Shown here: piece after piece, positions 1 to 5,206 of the stretch | How positions within the stretch are numbered: position 1 is the first letter of the stretch | How the letters are laid out: every line of letters starts with the position of its first letter | Assembly: GCA_023428365.1 (NCBI GenBank) | Contig: JAEYYQ010000606.1 | Coordinates: 1 to 5,206 of the forward strand | Direction of reading: 5' to 3' | DNA: 5,206 nt | From: Pseudomonadota bacterium | GTDB taxonomy: Bacteria > Pseudomonadota > Alphaproteobacteria > Rhizobiales > Hyphomicrobiaceae | Position numbers and translations under genes: made by a program | Notes under the pieces: generated by a model | Seen by the model: the letters and a program-made list of their open reading frames with translations, nothing else | Told to the model about the DNA's origin: nothing | Databases searched by the model: none

Positions 1-163
1 CGATGAACTCCCCCATGCGCTGATCGACTTGCGCAAACAGGTTGCACTCTGCCGGGTAGAGGGTGTTGTCCAGATCGAAGATCCAGGTCTGCGTTTCGCC
101 GAAACCGCGACGCGCCAACGGCGTCACGCCGGCTGGTCCTGTTCCTTCAGGTGGTGGCATCAT
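1..163 (-). CDS. HAD-superfamily pyrimidine 5'-nucleotidase, N-terminal fragment (runs off the left edge)
   Basis: Only the first 54 codons lie in the window. After a loose, Pro/Gly-rich leader of about 25 residues comes [11 protein letters not shown], which is HAD motif I (DxDxT). Asp30 would be the nucleophile, Asp32 the general acid/base, and Thr34 completes the motif. DLDNTLYP followed by a short cap-entry helix is typical of the SDT1-like pyrimidine 5'-nucleotidases, which dephosphorylate UMP/CMP-type nucleotides in the cytoplasm. The start is ATG at 163-161 and overlaps the argB stop as ATGA, so the two genes are probably translationally coupled. A second in-frame ATG follows directly at 160-158. 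A GGAGG at 178-174, inside the end of argB, lies 10 nt before the first ATG and favours it. From memory, this gene sits between argB and dapD in Bradyrhizobium relatives. The family call is firm at HAD level and moderate for the nucleotidase subgroup, because motifs II-IV and the cap are outside the window. Confidence 0.85.
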   Translation of the reverse strand, partial: MMPPPEGTGPAGVTPLARRGFGETQTWIFDLDNTLYPAECNLFAQVDQRMGEFI

Positions 164-1098
164 TGCGCCGTTTCCTCCGCCGTTCCGACCAGGGTGCCGA
201 CGCCATGCTCGGTGAACAGTTCCAGCAGCACGCAGTGCGGCACACGCCCATCGATGATGACGACTGCTTCGACACCGGCTTCGACGACTTCAATACAGCC
301 TTCGATTTTCGGGATCATGCCTCCTGAAATGGTGCCGTCGCGGATCAAATCGCGCGCCTTGGCGACACTGAGCTGCGGGAGCAGCTTCTTCTCCTTGTCG
401 AGCACACCGGCAACGTCGGTCAGCAACAACAACCGCTTGGCCTTCATGCGCGCCGCAAGCGCGCTCGCGAAGGTATCGGCATTGATGTTGAGCGTCTGTC
501 CGTCGCGGCTCACACCAACCGGCGCAATCACCGGAATGATGTCGGAGTTCGAGATCACCTCGACGATGTGCGGGTTCACCTCCTCGGGATCGCCGACATA
601 GCCGATATCGATCGCCTTCATGAGATTGGATTCCGGATCGGGCATCTCGGTGATCCGCTTGGCGATCATCAGGTTCGCATCCTTGCCGCAGATGCCAACG
701 GCCTTCCCGCCCTGCCGATTGATGGCGGAGACGATCTGCTTATTGATGGCACCGGCCAGCACCATCTCGACCACTTCAACCGTCGGCTTGTCGGTCACGC
801 GCAATCCGTTGACGAACTCCGACTTGATCTCGAGCTTCTTGAGCATTGCCGCGATCTGCGGGCCGCCGCCGTGAACGACGATCGGATTGATACCCGACAG
901 CTTCAGATAGACGATGTCCTGCGCAAAGGCGTCGGCCAGGGCCTCATCGCCCATGGCGTTGCCGCCGAACTTGATGACAACGGTCTGGTTGTCGTAGCGC
1001 TGCAGATAGGGCAAGGCCTCGGCCAGGATCTGCGCCTTCAGATGCGCCGCGCCAGTTCCGGCAACCGCATCCTGCTTTTTGTTTGTCTGTTCTGCCAT
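160..1098 (-). CDS. argB: Acetylglutamate kinase (arginine biosynthesis)
   Basis: ArgB phosphorylates N-acetyl-L-glutamate with ATP, the second step of arginine synthesis, in the cytoplasm. The 312-aa protein is an amino-acid kinase fold: VIKFGGNAM at 41-49 (phosphate-binding Lys43), the glycine loop HGGGPQ at 76-81, the substrate-binding GLRVTD at 98-103 (Arg100), NINAD at 204-208, [10 protein letters not shown] at 225-234, and GGMIPKI at 259-265, where Lys264 matches the catalytic Lys217 of E. coli. About 40 residues precede the first strand and the C-terminus reads [13 protein letters not shown]. Both are features of the longer, hexameric, arginine-inhibited class rather than the short E. 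coli type, so feedback control by arginine is likely (inference). ATG at 1098 is preferred over the in-frame GTG at 1104: AGGAG at 1111-1107 is 8 nt from the ATG but only 2 nt from the GTG. The stop overlaps the downstream nucleotidase start by 4 bp. Confidence 0.97.
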   Translation of the reverse strand: MAEQTNKKQDAVAGTGAAHLKAQILAEALPYLQRYDNQTVVIKFGGNAMGDEALADAFAQDIVYLKLSGINPIVVHGGGPQIAAMLKKLEIKSEFVNGLRVTDKPTVEVVEMVLAGAINKQIVSAINRQGGKAVGICGKDANLMIAKRITEMPDPESNLMKAIDIGYVGDPEEVNPHIVEVISNSDIIPVIAPVGVSRDGQTLNINADTFASALAARMKAKRLLLLTDVAGVLDKEKKLLPQLSVAKARDLIRDGTISGGMIPKIEGCIEVVEAGVEAVVIIDGRVPHCVLLELFTEHGVGTLVGTAEETAQ

Positions 1099-1106
1099 CG
1101 TCACCG

Positions 1107-1111
1107 CTCCT
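1107..1111 (-). promoter_or_regulatory. Ribosome binding site that decides the argB start
   Basis: AGGAG read on the minus strand. Its 8-nt spacing to ATG (1098-1096) is near optimal, while the 2 nt to the upstream in-frame GTG (1104-1102) is too short. This removes the two extra N-terminal residues (M-T) that the longest reading frame would give. Confidence 0.75.
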
Positions 1112-1130
1112 AGCCCGCTGGGCGGCTGCT

Positions 1131-1158
1131 TTTATAGCCGCTTGTCCGTCTCCCTCAA
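1131..1158 (-). promoter_or_regulatory. Predicted sigma-70-type promoter of argB
   Basis: On the minus strand TTGAGG (1158-1153) is followed after 16 bp by TATAAA (1136-1131). This is a good match to housekeeping -35/-10 boxes, although alphaproteobacterial -10 boxes are often weaker. Initiation about 7 bp downstream would give a leader of about 25 nt containing the AGGAG site. A separate promoter makes sense here, because the opposite-strand gene at 1350-3083 and the convergent end of engB would impede read-through from yidC-engB. It is found by pattern only. Confidence 0.45.
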
Positions 1159-1252
1159 TCCAATTTCCAATTCAGCACGGCAGCGGTGCGACCGGGGCGC
1201 GGGTGCCTTCTGCTGACCAATCAGGTAAACTTCCGTGCGAGTCGGCTAAAAA

Positions 1253-1290
1253 ATGGCAGTAAGACCGCAAACAATCCGTCTGTCTGCCAT
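1253..1290. repeat. Inverted repeat, possible operator or leader hairpin
   Basis: ATGGCAG at 1253-1259 is the exact reverse complement of CTGCCAT at 1284-1290, with 24 bp between the arms. The pairing does not extend beyond 7 bp on either side. The repeat lies 60-97 bp before the Clp-N gene start. It could be a split operator on that gene's promoter or a loose stem in its leader. A 7-bp match over this distance can arise by chance in 250 bp. Confidence 0.3.
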
Positions 1291-1337
1291 GATGTTGGGA
1301 TACCGGCAGCTATCCTTGCGACGCGGAAGACCCGAAA

Positions 1338-1343
1338 GGGGGG
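1338..1343 (+). promoter_or_regulatory. G-run ribosome binding site of the Clp-N gene
   Basis: AAAGGGGGG ends 6 nt before ATG at 1350. The G-run is a plausible though unusual Shine-Dalgarno sequence. CCC at 1331-1333 can pair with GGG at 1338-1340 across a GAAA tetraloop, hiding half of the run. An in-frame TAG at 1344-1346 excludes any upstream start in this frame. Confidence 0.5.
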
Positions 1344-1349
1344 TAGTGG

Positions 1350-3083
1350 ATGTCGCAATCGTTCGTCGAGTCTCTGGGCTGGGTGCCGAAATCGCGCAAC
1401 CTAGCGATGACGCTCGCGCGCGCCTATGACCAGGCCACGGCGTACTCGCACCGTGTCGTCATGCTCGAACACGTGCTGCTGGCGCTGATTTCCGATAGTG
1501 ACGCCTCGGCCGTGCTTCAGGCCTGCCAAGTCGACCTGAACCAGCTCAATGCCGATGTCACCGGCTATCTGTCCAATGTCGAAGATCGCGCGCCGCCCGG
1601 CACGGAACCTAACCCGGGACCAGCGCCCGATGTGATCCGGATTCTCGAATATGCGGCAGCCGCGGCTCAGCAAAGCCGCCGCCGGGACATCAACGGCGCC
1701 ATCGTGCTTGCCGCCATCGTCGGCGATGGCCGCAGCCCGGCCGCCGGGATGCTGCGGGCGCAGGGTCTGACCTTCGAAGAAGCCGTCAAAGCCCTGCAAC
1801 GGGCGAGCGCGGCACCGCGGCCAGCTCCACAACCCCAGCCTGCTGCCGCGCCGGCTCCTGCCCCGATCGCAACGCCTGAGCCACCGCCTCGCAGCGAGAT
1901 GCCGCCTGCCAGCCACCCCGCTCCGGATTGGCAAAGCCAGCAGGGCGGAGAGTTGCCGCGACACGTGAACGGCGGACTGCCGAATTCCGCCACCGAAGAA
2001 ATCCTGGCCCGCGCGCGTCGCCGCGTTGAAACCGGGCGGCGGCCTGATCATCCCGAGCATGAGGCTGAAGCCTCCGCTGCGCCTCCGCCACCGGCGCAGC
2101 CTGAGCCAAACCCCTACGACCAGCCGCACGAGCCATATCCAACGCAAGCCGCTGAACCGCCTCCCATCAACGGCGTGCCGGTCGAATCGCATCCCAGCTA
2201 CAGCGATAGTTACGCGCAACATGAGCCGGAGCATCCGATCCCGCAGCCGGATTCGTTGGCGCCGGAACAGCCGCCGCCCATGATGCCACCACCGCCGGAC
2301 AACCCCACACCCGCCAGCAGCCGATGGGGCATGCGACCTCCACCGCCCCGGTCTCAGCCAACGATCCATCCCCACGTCGGCTTCCCTCGCCCGCAACCGC
2401 CGCCGGCACCTCATCGCGGCGAGCCGCAGCGTTCTGCGCCACCGCCATGGTCCAGCCCGCAGGCAGAGACCAATGCTGCGCAGGCGCCGCCACCGCCGGG
2501 CGCCCAGCGGCGCGGCCGTGCCCCTGTGGATGCGCGAAACAACACGGCAGTTGCAGCCGGTCAGCTGGTCGAGAATATCCCGCGGTCGATGCGAGTCGGC
2601 CATTCGGTCACGGTCGAAGCACGGATCGCCAAGGCGGATGTAACGGCCCTCGCCGAAGGCCTTCAGGGGAGCGGCACCGCCTATCGGCACGATCTGGTCG
2701 TCACCAAGGCGATGTCGGTGCGGCTGCGCGCACCCGATGGCGGGTTCTGGATCGAAACCGCATCACCCGAAACGCAATGGATCGAAAACTCGCTCGGTCC
2801 GCTTTCTGATGACTTCGCAAGCTGGCGCTGGACCGTGACGCCCCAGCGGAGCGGGAAGGCGCGGCTGCAGCTCGTCGTTTCGGCGCGCACGATCGGAACG
2901 GATGGGCTGGCAGCGGAAACCGCGCTGCCGGATCGCTACATCAACGTGAAGGTGCGGATCAACTACGGCCGGACATTTTCACATTGGGGCGGATGGATTG
3001 TTGCGGCGATGATCGGCGGTGTCCTGGCCAAGTTCGGCGAGAACGTCTGGAACTTCGTGCAAGCGATCATCGGCGGCTATTGA
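1350..3083 (+). CDS. Free-standing Clp-N domain protein with proline-rich linker and membrane-associated C-terminus; function unknown
   Basis: This 577-aa protein has four regions. (1) Residues 18-150 are a Clp-N double repeat. The first half contains LARAYDQA, LEHVLLALI and VLQACQVDL; the second contains RDINGAIVLAAIVGDGRSP and MLRAQGLTFEEAVKAL. QACQVDL resembles EACSVDL of E. coli ClpA, as I remember it, so the domain looks ClpA-like, but the loop before LEH is about 4 residues longer. (2) Residues 152-395 are a linker with about 70 prolines, no cysteine, several PPPP runs, and one charged helical island (EEILARARRRVE, 216-227). (3) Residues 396-540 look like a compact beta-rich domain with AMSVRLRAPDGGF, SPETQW and SWRWTVTPQRSGKARLQL. 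(4) Residues 543-560 are hydrophobic (WGGWIVAAMIGGVLA), followed by an amphipathic tail to Tyr577. There are no Walker motifs and no AAA+ module, so this is not a Clp ATPase, whatever automatic naming may say. There is no signal peptide; a C-terminally anchored cytoplasmic protein is likely. An in-frame TAG just upstream fixes ATG at 1350. The gene diverges from argB and converges on engB, breaking a minus-strand housekeeping run. A role in binding Clp substrates or adaptors at the membrane is inference. Confidence 0.9.
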   Translation: MSQSFVESLGWVPKSRNLAMTLARAYDQATAYSHRVVMLEHVLLALISDSDASAVLQACQVDLNQLNADVTGYLSNVEDRAPPGTEPNPGPAPDVIRILEYAAAAAQQSRRRDINGAIVLAAIVGDGRSPAAGMLRAQGLTFEEAVKALQRASAAPRPAPQPQPAAAPAPAPIATPEPPPRSEMPPASHPAPDWQSQQGGELPRHVNGGLPNSATEEILARARRRVETGRRPDHPEHEAEASAAPPPPAQPEPNPYDQPHEPYPTQAAEPPPINGVPVESHPSYSDSYAQHEPEHPIPQPDSLAPEQPPPMMPPPPDNPTPASSRWGMRPPPPRSQPTIHPHVGFPRPQPPPAPHRGEPQRSAPPPWSSPQAETNAAQAPPPPGAQRRGRAPVDARNNTAVAAGQLVENIPRSMRVGHSVTVEARIAKADVTALAEGLQGSGTAYRHDLVVTKAMSVRLRAPDGGFWIETASPETQWIENSLGPLSDDFASWRWTVTPQRSGKARLQLVVSARTIGTDGLAAETALPDRYINVKVRINYGRTFSHWGGWIVAAMIGGVLAKFGENVWNFVQAIIGGY

Positions 3084-3096
3084 GAGCATGCCGCCG
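3071..3096. terminator. GC-rich hairpin across the stop codon of the Clp-N gene, possible two-way terminator
   Basis: CGGCGGC (3071-3077) pairs perfectly with GCCGCCG (3090-3096) across a 12-nt loop that contains the TGA stop at 3081-3083. The same structure forms on the minus strand just after the engB stop (3104-3102), so it could serve both converging genes. No U-tract follows on either strand, so it is not a canonical intrinsic terminator. Confidence 0.3.
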
Positions 3097-3101
3097 GCCG
3101 C

Positions 3102-3785
3102 TCAACGATAATCGGCCGCTTCCGCAATCGCAGCACGCACCAGTTCGATGCCGATCCCCTTTGACGACGACGTCGCCAAGACATCGGGATGGGCTGCGGG
3201 TTGTTTGGAAATCGCGGCGAGTGTCGTATCGACGACCGCGTTGAGGTCGCTGCGGCTCGGCTTGTCGGCCTTGGTCAGCACAATCCGGTACGAGACTGCC
3301 GCCTCATCCAGCAGCGCCATGATCTCCCGATCCGGCGGCTTCAAGCCGTGGCGCGCGTCGATCAGCATGAACACGCGCTTGAGGGTGGTGCGCCCGCGCA
3401 GATAGTCTCGCACCAGCTCGGTCCATGCCATGACCTTTTCTTTCGGGGCCTGTGCGAAGCCGTAACCGGGCATGTCGACCAGATACAGCGGTACGTCGCA
3501 CGTCAGAAAGAAGTTCAGCTCCTGCGTCCGGCCCGGCGTGTTGGAGGTTCGCGCCAATCCGTGCTGGCCGACCAATGCATTGATCAGGCTCGACTTGCCG
3601 ACGTTCGACCGGCCGGCAAACGCGATTTCAGGCCGATCCGCCTCGGGCAGGAATTCAAGCGACGGCACACCGCGCGTGAACTCCCAGGGGCGAGCGAACA
3701 AGCGCGTTCCAGGTTCCACCCAGTCCGCCAGGGCCGCGACAGCCGCGGCTTCCTGCAGTTCTACTCCGGGCAGCGCGGATCCCAT
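3102..3785 (-). CDS. engB: Ribosome biogenesis GTP-binding protein EngB/YihA/YsxC
   Basis: EngB is a TRAFAC-class GTPase needed for late 50S subunit assembly in the cytoplasm and usually essential. The 227-aa protein shows all G motifs: G1 GRSNVGKS at 58-65, G2 NTPGRTQ at 82-88 (Thr87), G3 DMPGYG at 104-109, G4 TKAD at 171-174, and G5 SSSKG at 206-210. [19 protein letters not shown] before G1 is the usual N-terminal strand region of the family. A further roughly 25-residue N-terminal extension, relative to the short E. coli and Bacillus proteins, fits alphaproteobacterial members. The start is ATG at 3785-3783 with AGGAG 9 nt upstream. The gene begins 29 bp after the yidC stop and is probably cotranscribed with it. 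Its stop is 18 bp from the stop of the converging Clp-N gene, which separates it from argB. Confidence 0.96.
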   Translation of the reverse strand: MGSALPGVELQEAAAVAALADWVEPGTRLFARPWEFTRGVPSLEFLPEADRPEIAFAGRSNVGKSSLINALVGQHGLARTSNTPGRTQELNFFLTCDVPLYLVDMPGYGFAQAPKEKVMAWTELVRDYLRGRTTLKRVFMLIDARHGLKPPDREIMALLDEAAVSYRIVLTKADKPSRSDLNAVVDTTLAAISKQPAAHPDVLATSSSKGIGIELVRAAIAEAADYR

Positions 3786-3794
3786 TCGGACCTG

Positions 3795-3799
3795 CTCCT
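3795..3799 (-). promoter_or_regulatory. Ribosome binding site of engB
   Basis: AGGAG on the minus strand lies 9 nt before the ATG at 3785, inside the 29-bp yidC-engB gap. It supports this start and independent initiation of engB translation on a shared mRNA. Confidence 0.7.
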
Positions 3800-3814
3800 C
3801 TCCGCGATCCGCGC

Positions 3815-5206
3815 CTACCGTTTCGGCCGCCGTCCGCGATTGTTGTCCGGCTTGCGAGAGTAATTCTTCGGCTTCGACTGCTCAGGTGCCGCTTCGGTCT
3901 CATCGATGGGCGCCGCGTCGACGTCAGCTGACGACTCGCCAACATCGTCATCACGATCAACGGGCTCGACCGGCTTTGCCGGCGCTGCCTTGGCAGGCGC
4001 AGCCTTGACCGGCTCGGGTTTACTCTTGCGTCCCGTAAACAAGCCTATTAACGGCGCAAAGTTACGCTTCATGTTCTGGAAGATCGGAACCTCGACGCCC
4101 TGGCGCTTCATGATCAGCCACTGCTGCGTCAAGGACAGCACGTTGTTCCAGGCCCAGTAGATCACGAGACCGGCCGGGAAGCTCGCCAGCAGGAACGTGA
4201 ACAGCACCGGCATCCAGTTGAAAATCTTTTGCTGCAACGGGTCAGGCTGCTGCGGATTGAGCTGCATCTGAACCCACATCGTAATGCCCATCAGGATGGG
4301 CCAGGCGCCGATGTGCAGGAACTCGGGAACCGCGAACGGAAGCAATCCGAACAGGTTGAAGATCGACGTCGGATCCGGCGCCGAAAGATCCCTGATCCAG
4401 CCGAAGAACGGCGCGTGGCGCATGTCGATGGTGACGAACAGCACCTTGTACAGCGCGAAGAACACCGGGATCTGGATGAGGATCGGCAGACAGCCAGCCA
4501 GCGGGTTCATCTTCTCGTTCTTGTAGAGCGCCATCAGCTCCTGCTGCTGGCGCATCTTATCGTCTTTATAGCGCTCGCGAATCCGCTCCATGTCGGGCTG
4601 AAGCTTCTTCATCTTCGCCATCGACTCGTAGGACTTGTTGGCGAGCGGGAAGAACGCCAGCTTGACGATGACCGTGACCGCCAGGATCGCGAGGCCGAAG
4701 TTGCCAAGCAGCCCGTAGAGCCACTCGATCAGCCAGAACAGAGGCTTGGTGATGAAGTAGAACCAGCCCCAATCGATCAGCAGGTCGAATTGCAGGATGT
4801 TGAGGTTATCGGCATAGCTCTGCACCAGTGAAACCTTACGGGCGCCGGCAAAGAACTTTCCTTCCGTTTCCGCACTGGCGCCTGCAGCGACAATGGTCGC
4901 CGGCAACAGATAATCGGTCTGATAGGACTCGATCTGCGTGTCGGTCCGCTTGTTGCCCGTCATCGTGCCGCGATACTCGACGGACTGGTTCGGAATCAGC
5001 GTTGCCGCCCAGTATTTGTCGGTAATACCGAGCCAGCCACCAACAGCCTTGTCGACTGTCTTACCGCCATCGTCGAGCGCTTTGGCGTAGGTGATCTCAG
5101 TGAACCCACCCTGCCCCAAAACACCGATCAGGCCTTCATGCAGAATGAAGAACCCCTGGATGTGCGGGGTGCCTTCGCGCCGCAGACGGGCATACGGAAA
5201 CAAGGT
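3815..5206 (-). CDS. yidC: Membrane protein insertase YidC, C-terminal part (5' end outside the window)
   Basis: YidC (YidC/Oxa1/Alb3 family) inserts and folds inner-membrane proteins, alone or with SecYEG. About 463 residues are visible, and the frame is open to the right edge. The codon at 5203-5201 is TTG coding an internal Leu (TLFPYARL), not a start; judging from relatives of about 600 aa, the first transmembrane helix and part of the periplasmic domain are missing. Numbering from that Leu: residues 1-135 are the rest of the periplasmic beta-domain; about 145-187 hold the next membrane segment (ending [12 protein letters not shown]); 190-232 are the cytoplasmic coiled-coil C1 loop ([10 protein letters not shown] to [10 protein letters not shown]); then membrane segments about 238-258, 280-312 and 330-365 ([13 protein letters not shown]). 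Lys181 stands where E. coli YidC has the groove Arg366. The last 75 residues form a polar tail: an AAPAK repeat, an acidic stretch with DRDDD, and a basic end (RGRRPKR) that may help ribosome binding. engB follows after 29 bp. Confidence 0.97.
   Translation of the reverse strand, partial: TLFPYARLRREGTPHIQGFFILHEGLIGVLGQGGFTEITYAKALDDGGKTVDKAVGGWLGITDKYWAATLIPNQSVEYRGTMTGNKRTDTQIESYQTDYLLPATIVAAGASAETEGKFFAGARKVSLVQSYADNLNILQFDLLIDWGWFYFITKPLFWLIEWLYGLLGNFGLAILAVTVIVKLAFFPLANKSYESMAKMKKLQPDMERIRERYKDDKMRQQQELMALYKNEKMNPLAGCLPILIQIPVFFALYKVLFVTIDMRHAPFFGWIRDLSAPDPTSIFNLFGLLPFAVPEFLHIGAWPILMGITMWVQMQLNPQQPDPLQQKIFNWMPVLFTFLLASFPAGLVIYWAWNNVLSLTQQWLIMKRQGVEVPIFQNMKRNFAPLIGLFTGRKSKPEPVKAAPAKAAPAKPVEPVDRDDDVGESSADVDAAPIDETEAAPEQSKPKNYSRKPDNNRGRRPKR

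Larger units (their letters stand above)
1099..1349. other. Divergent intergenic region between argB and the Clp-N gene
   Basis: This 251-bp gap is visibly less GC-rich than the flanking genes. It holds the argB ribosome binding site and promoter at its left end. The part upstream of the Clp-N gene contains a run of six A (1248-1253), a 7-bp inverted repeat (1253-1290), a small hairpin GGATA/TATCC (1298-1302 with 1311-1315, 8-nt loop), and the G-run ribosome binding site. I could not find a convincing -35/-10 pair on the plus strand, so the promoter of the Clp-N gene is unassigned; it may use an alternative sigma factor or an activator. A GTG-started reading frame (1186-1404) crosses here, but its sequence is low-complexity and Arg/Ser-rich and it overlaps the Clp-N start, so it is not called. 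Confidence 0.6.

Noticed and set aside
568..1113. Long plus-strand frame across argB
   Set aside because: It is the complement of a firmly identified argB; its His/Asp/Leu-rich product is the typical shadow of a GC-rich gene.
1141..1340. A riboswitch or small RNA in the divergent gap
   Set aside because: The hairpins are short and scattered, and no known riboswitch core or terminator with a U-tract is visible.
1186..1404. A 72-codon GTG-started frame before the Clp-N gene
   Set aside because: It overlaps the true start out of frame, has a rare start without a good ribosome binding site, and encodes a low-complexity Arg/Ser-rich peptide with no family resemblance.
1350..1802. Reading the Clp-N gene as a broken clpA or clpC
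   Set aside because: The frame stays open through a full linker and a second folded domain, with no remnant Walker motifs in any frame, so this is a distinct architecture and not a truncated ATPase.
1801..2520. Tandem repeats in the proline-rich linker
   Set aside because: Short PPP and AP runs recur, but there is no unit of constant length or sequence; it is low complexity rather than a repeat array.
1401..2690. A 429-codon open frame on the minus strand, opposite the Clp-N gene
   Set aside because: Its codons are exactly in register with the sense codons, so a stop could arise only where the sense strand uses TTA, CTA or TCA, which are rare in this GC-rich gene. The product is extremely Arg/Gly-rich with no domain, while the sense protein has a recognisable Clp-N domain.
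3189..4008. Plus-strand frames across engB and the end of yidC
   Set aside because: They cover complete GTPase motifs and YidC helices on the other strand and have no ribosome binding sites or domains of their own.

Overview
The window comes from a GC-rich alphaproteobacterium. The protein sequences look most like the Bradyrhizobium / Rhodopseudomonas / Afipia branch of the Hyphomicrobiales (Rhizobiales). This placement rests on recognising the ArgB, EngB and YidC sequences and their order, not on a database search.

Layout, right to left on the minus strand: the 3' part of yidC (membrane protein insertase, running off the right edge), then after 29 bp engB/yihA (ribosome-assembly GTPase). 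After an interruption come argB (acetylglutamate kinase) and, overlapping it by 4 bp, the first 54 codons of a HAD-family pyrimidine 5'-nucleotidase that runs off the left edge. From memory, yidC-engB-argB-nucleotidase is a common run in this group, with rpmH-rnpA usually upstream of yidC and dapD downstream. These are housekeeping genes for membrane insertion, 50S assembly, arginine synthesis and nucleotide turnover.

The interruption is the unusual part. Between engB and argB lies one gene on the opposite strand (1350-3083, 577 aa). It begins with a ClpA-type Clp-N double repeat but has no AAA+ ATPase module. It continues as a proline-rich linker of about 245 residues, then a compact, probably beta-rich domain with a W-R-W-T-V-T-P motif, and ends in a hydrophobic C-terminal segment. 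I know no function for it. The architecture suggests a membrane-tethered substrate- or adaptor-binding protein, or a decoy of the Clp system.

The inserted gene and argB diverge from a 251-bp gap. The gap holds a plausible argB promoter, ATTGG-type repeats beside its -35 box, a 7-bp inverted repeat in the leader of the inserted gene, and a G-run ribosome binding site. At the other end the inserted gene converges on engB with 18 bp between stop codons, and a GC-rich hairpin spans its own stop codon. I saw no tRNA, rRNA, CRISPR, insertion sequence or integrase.
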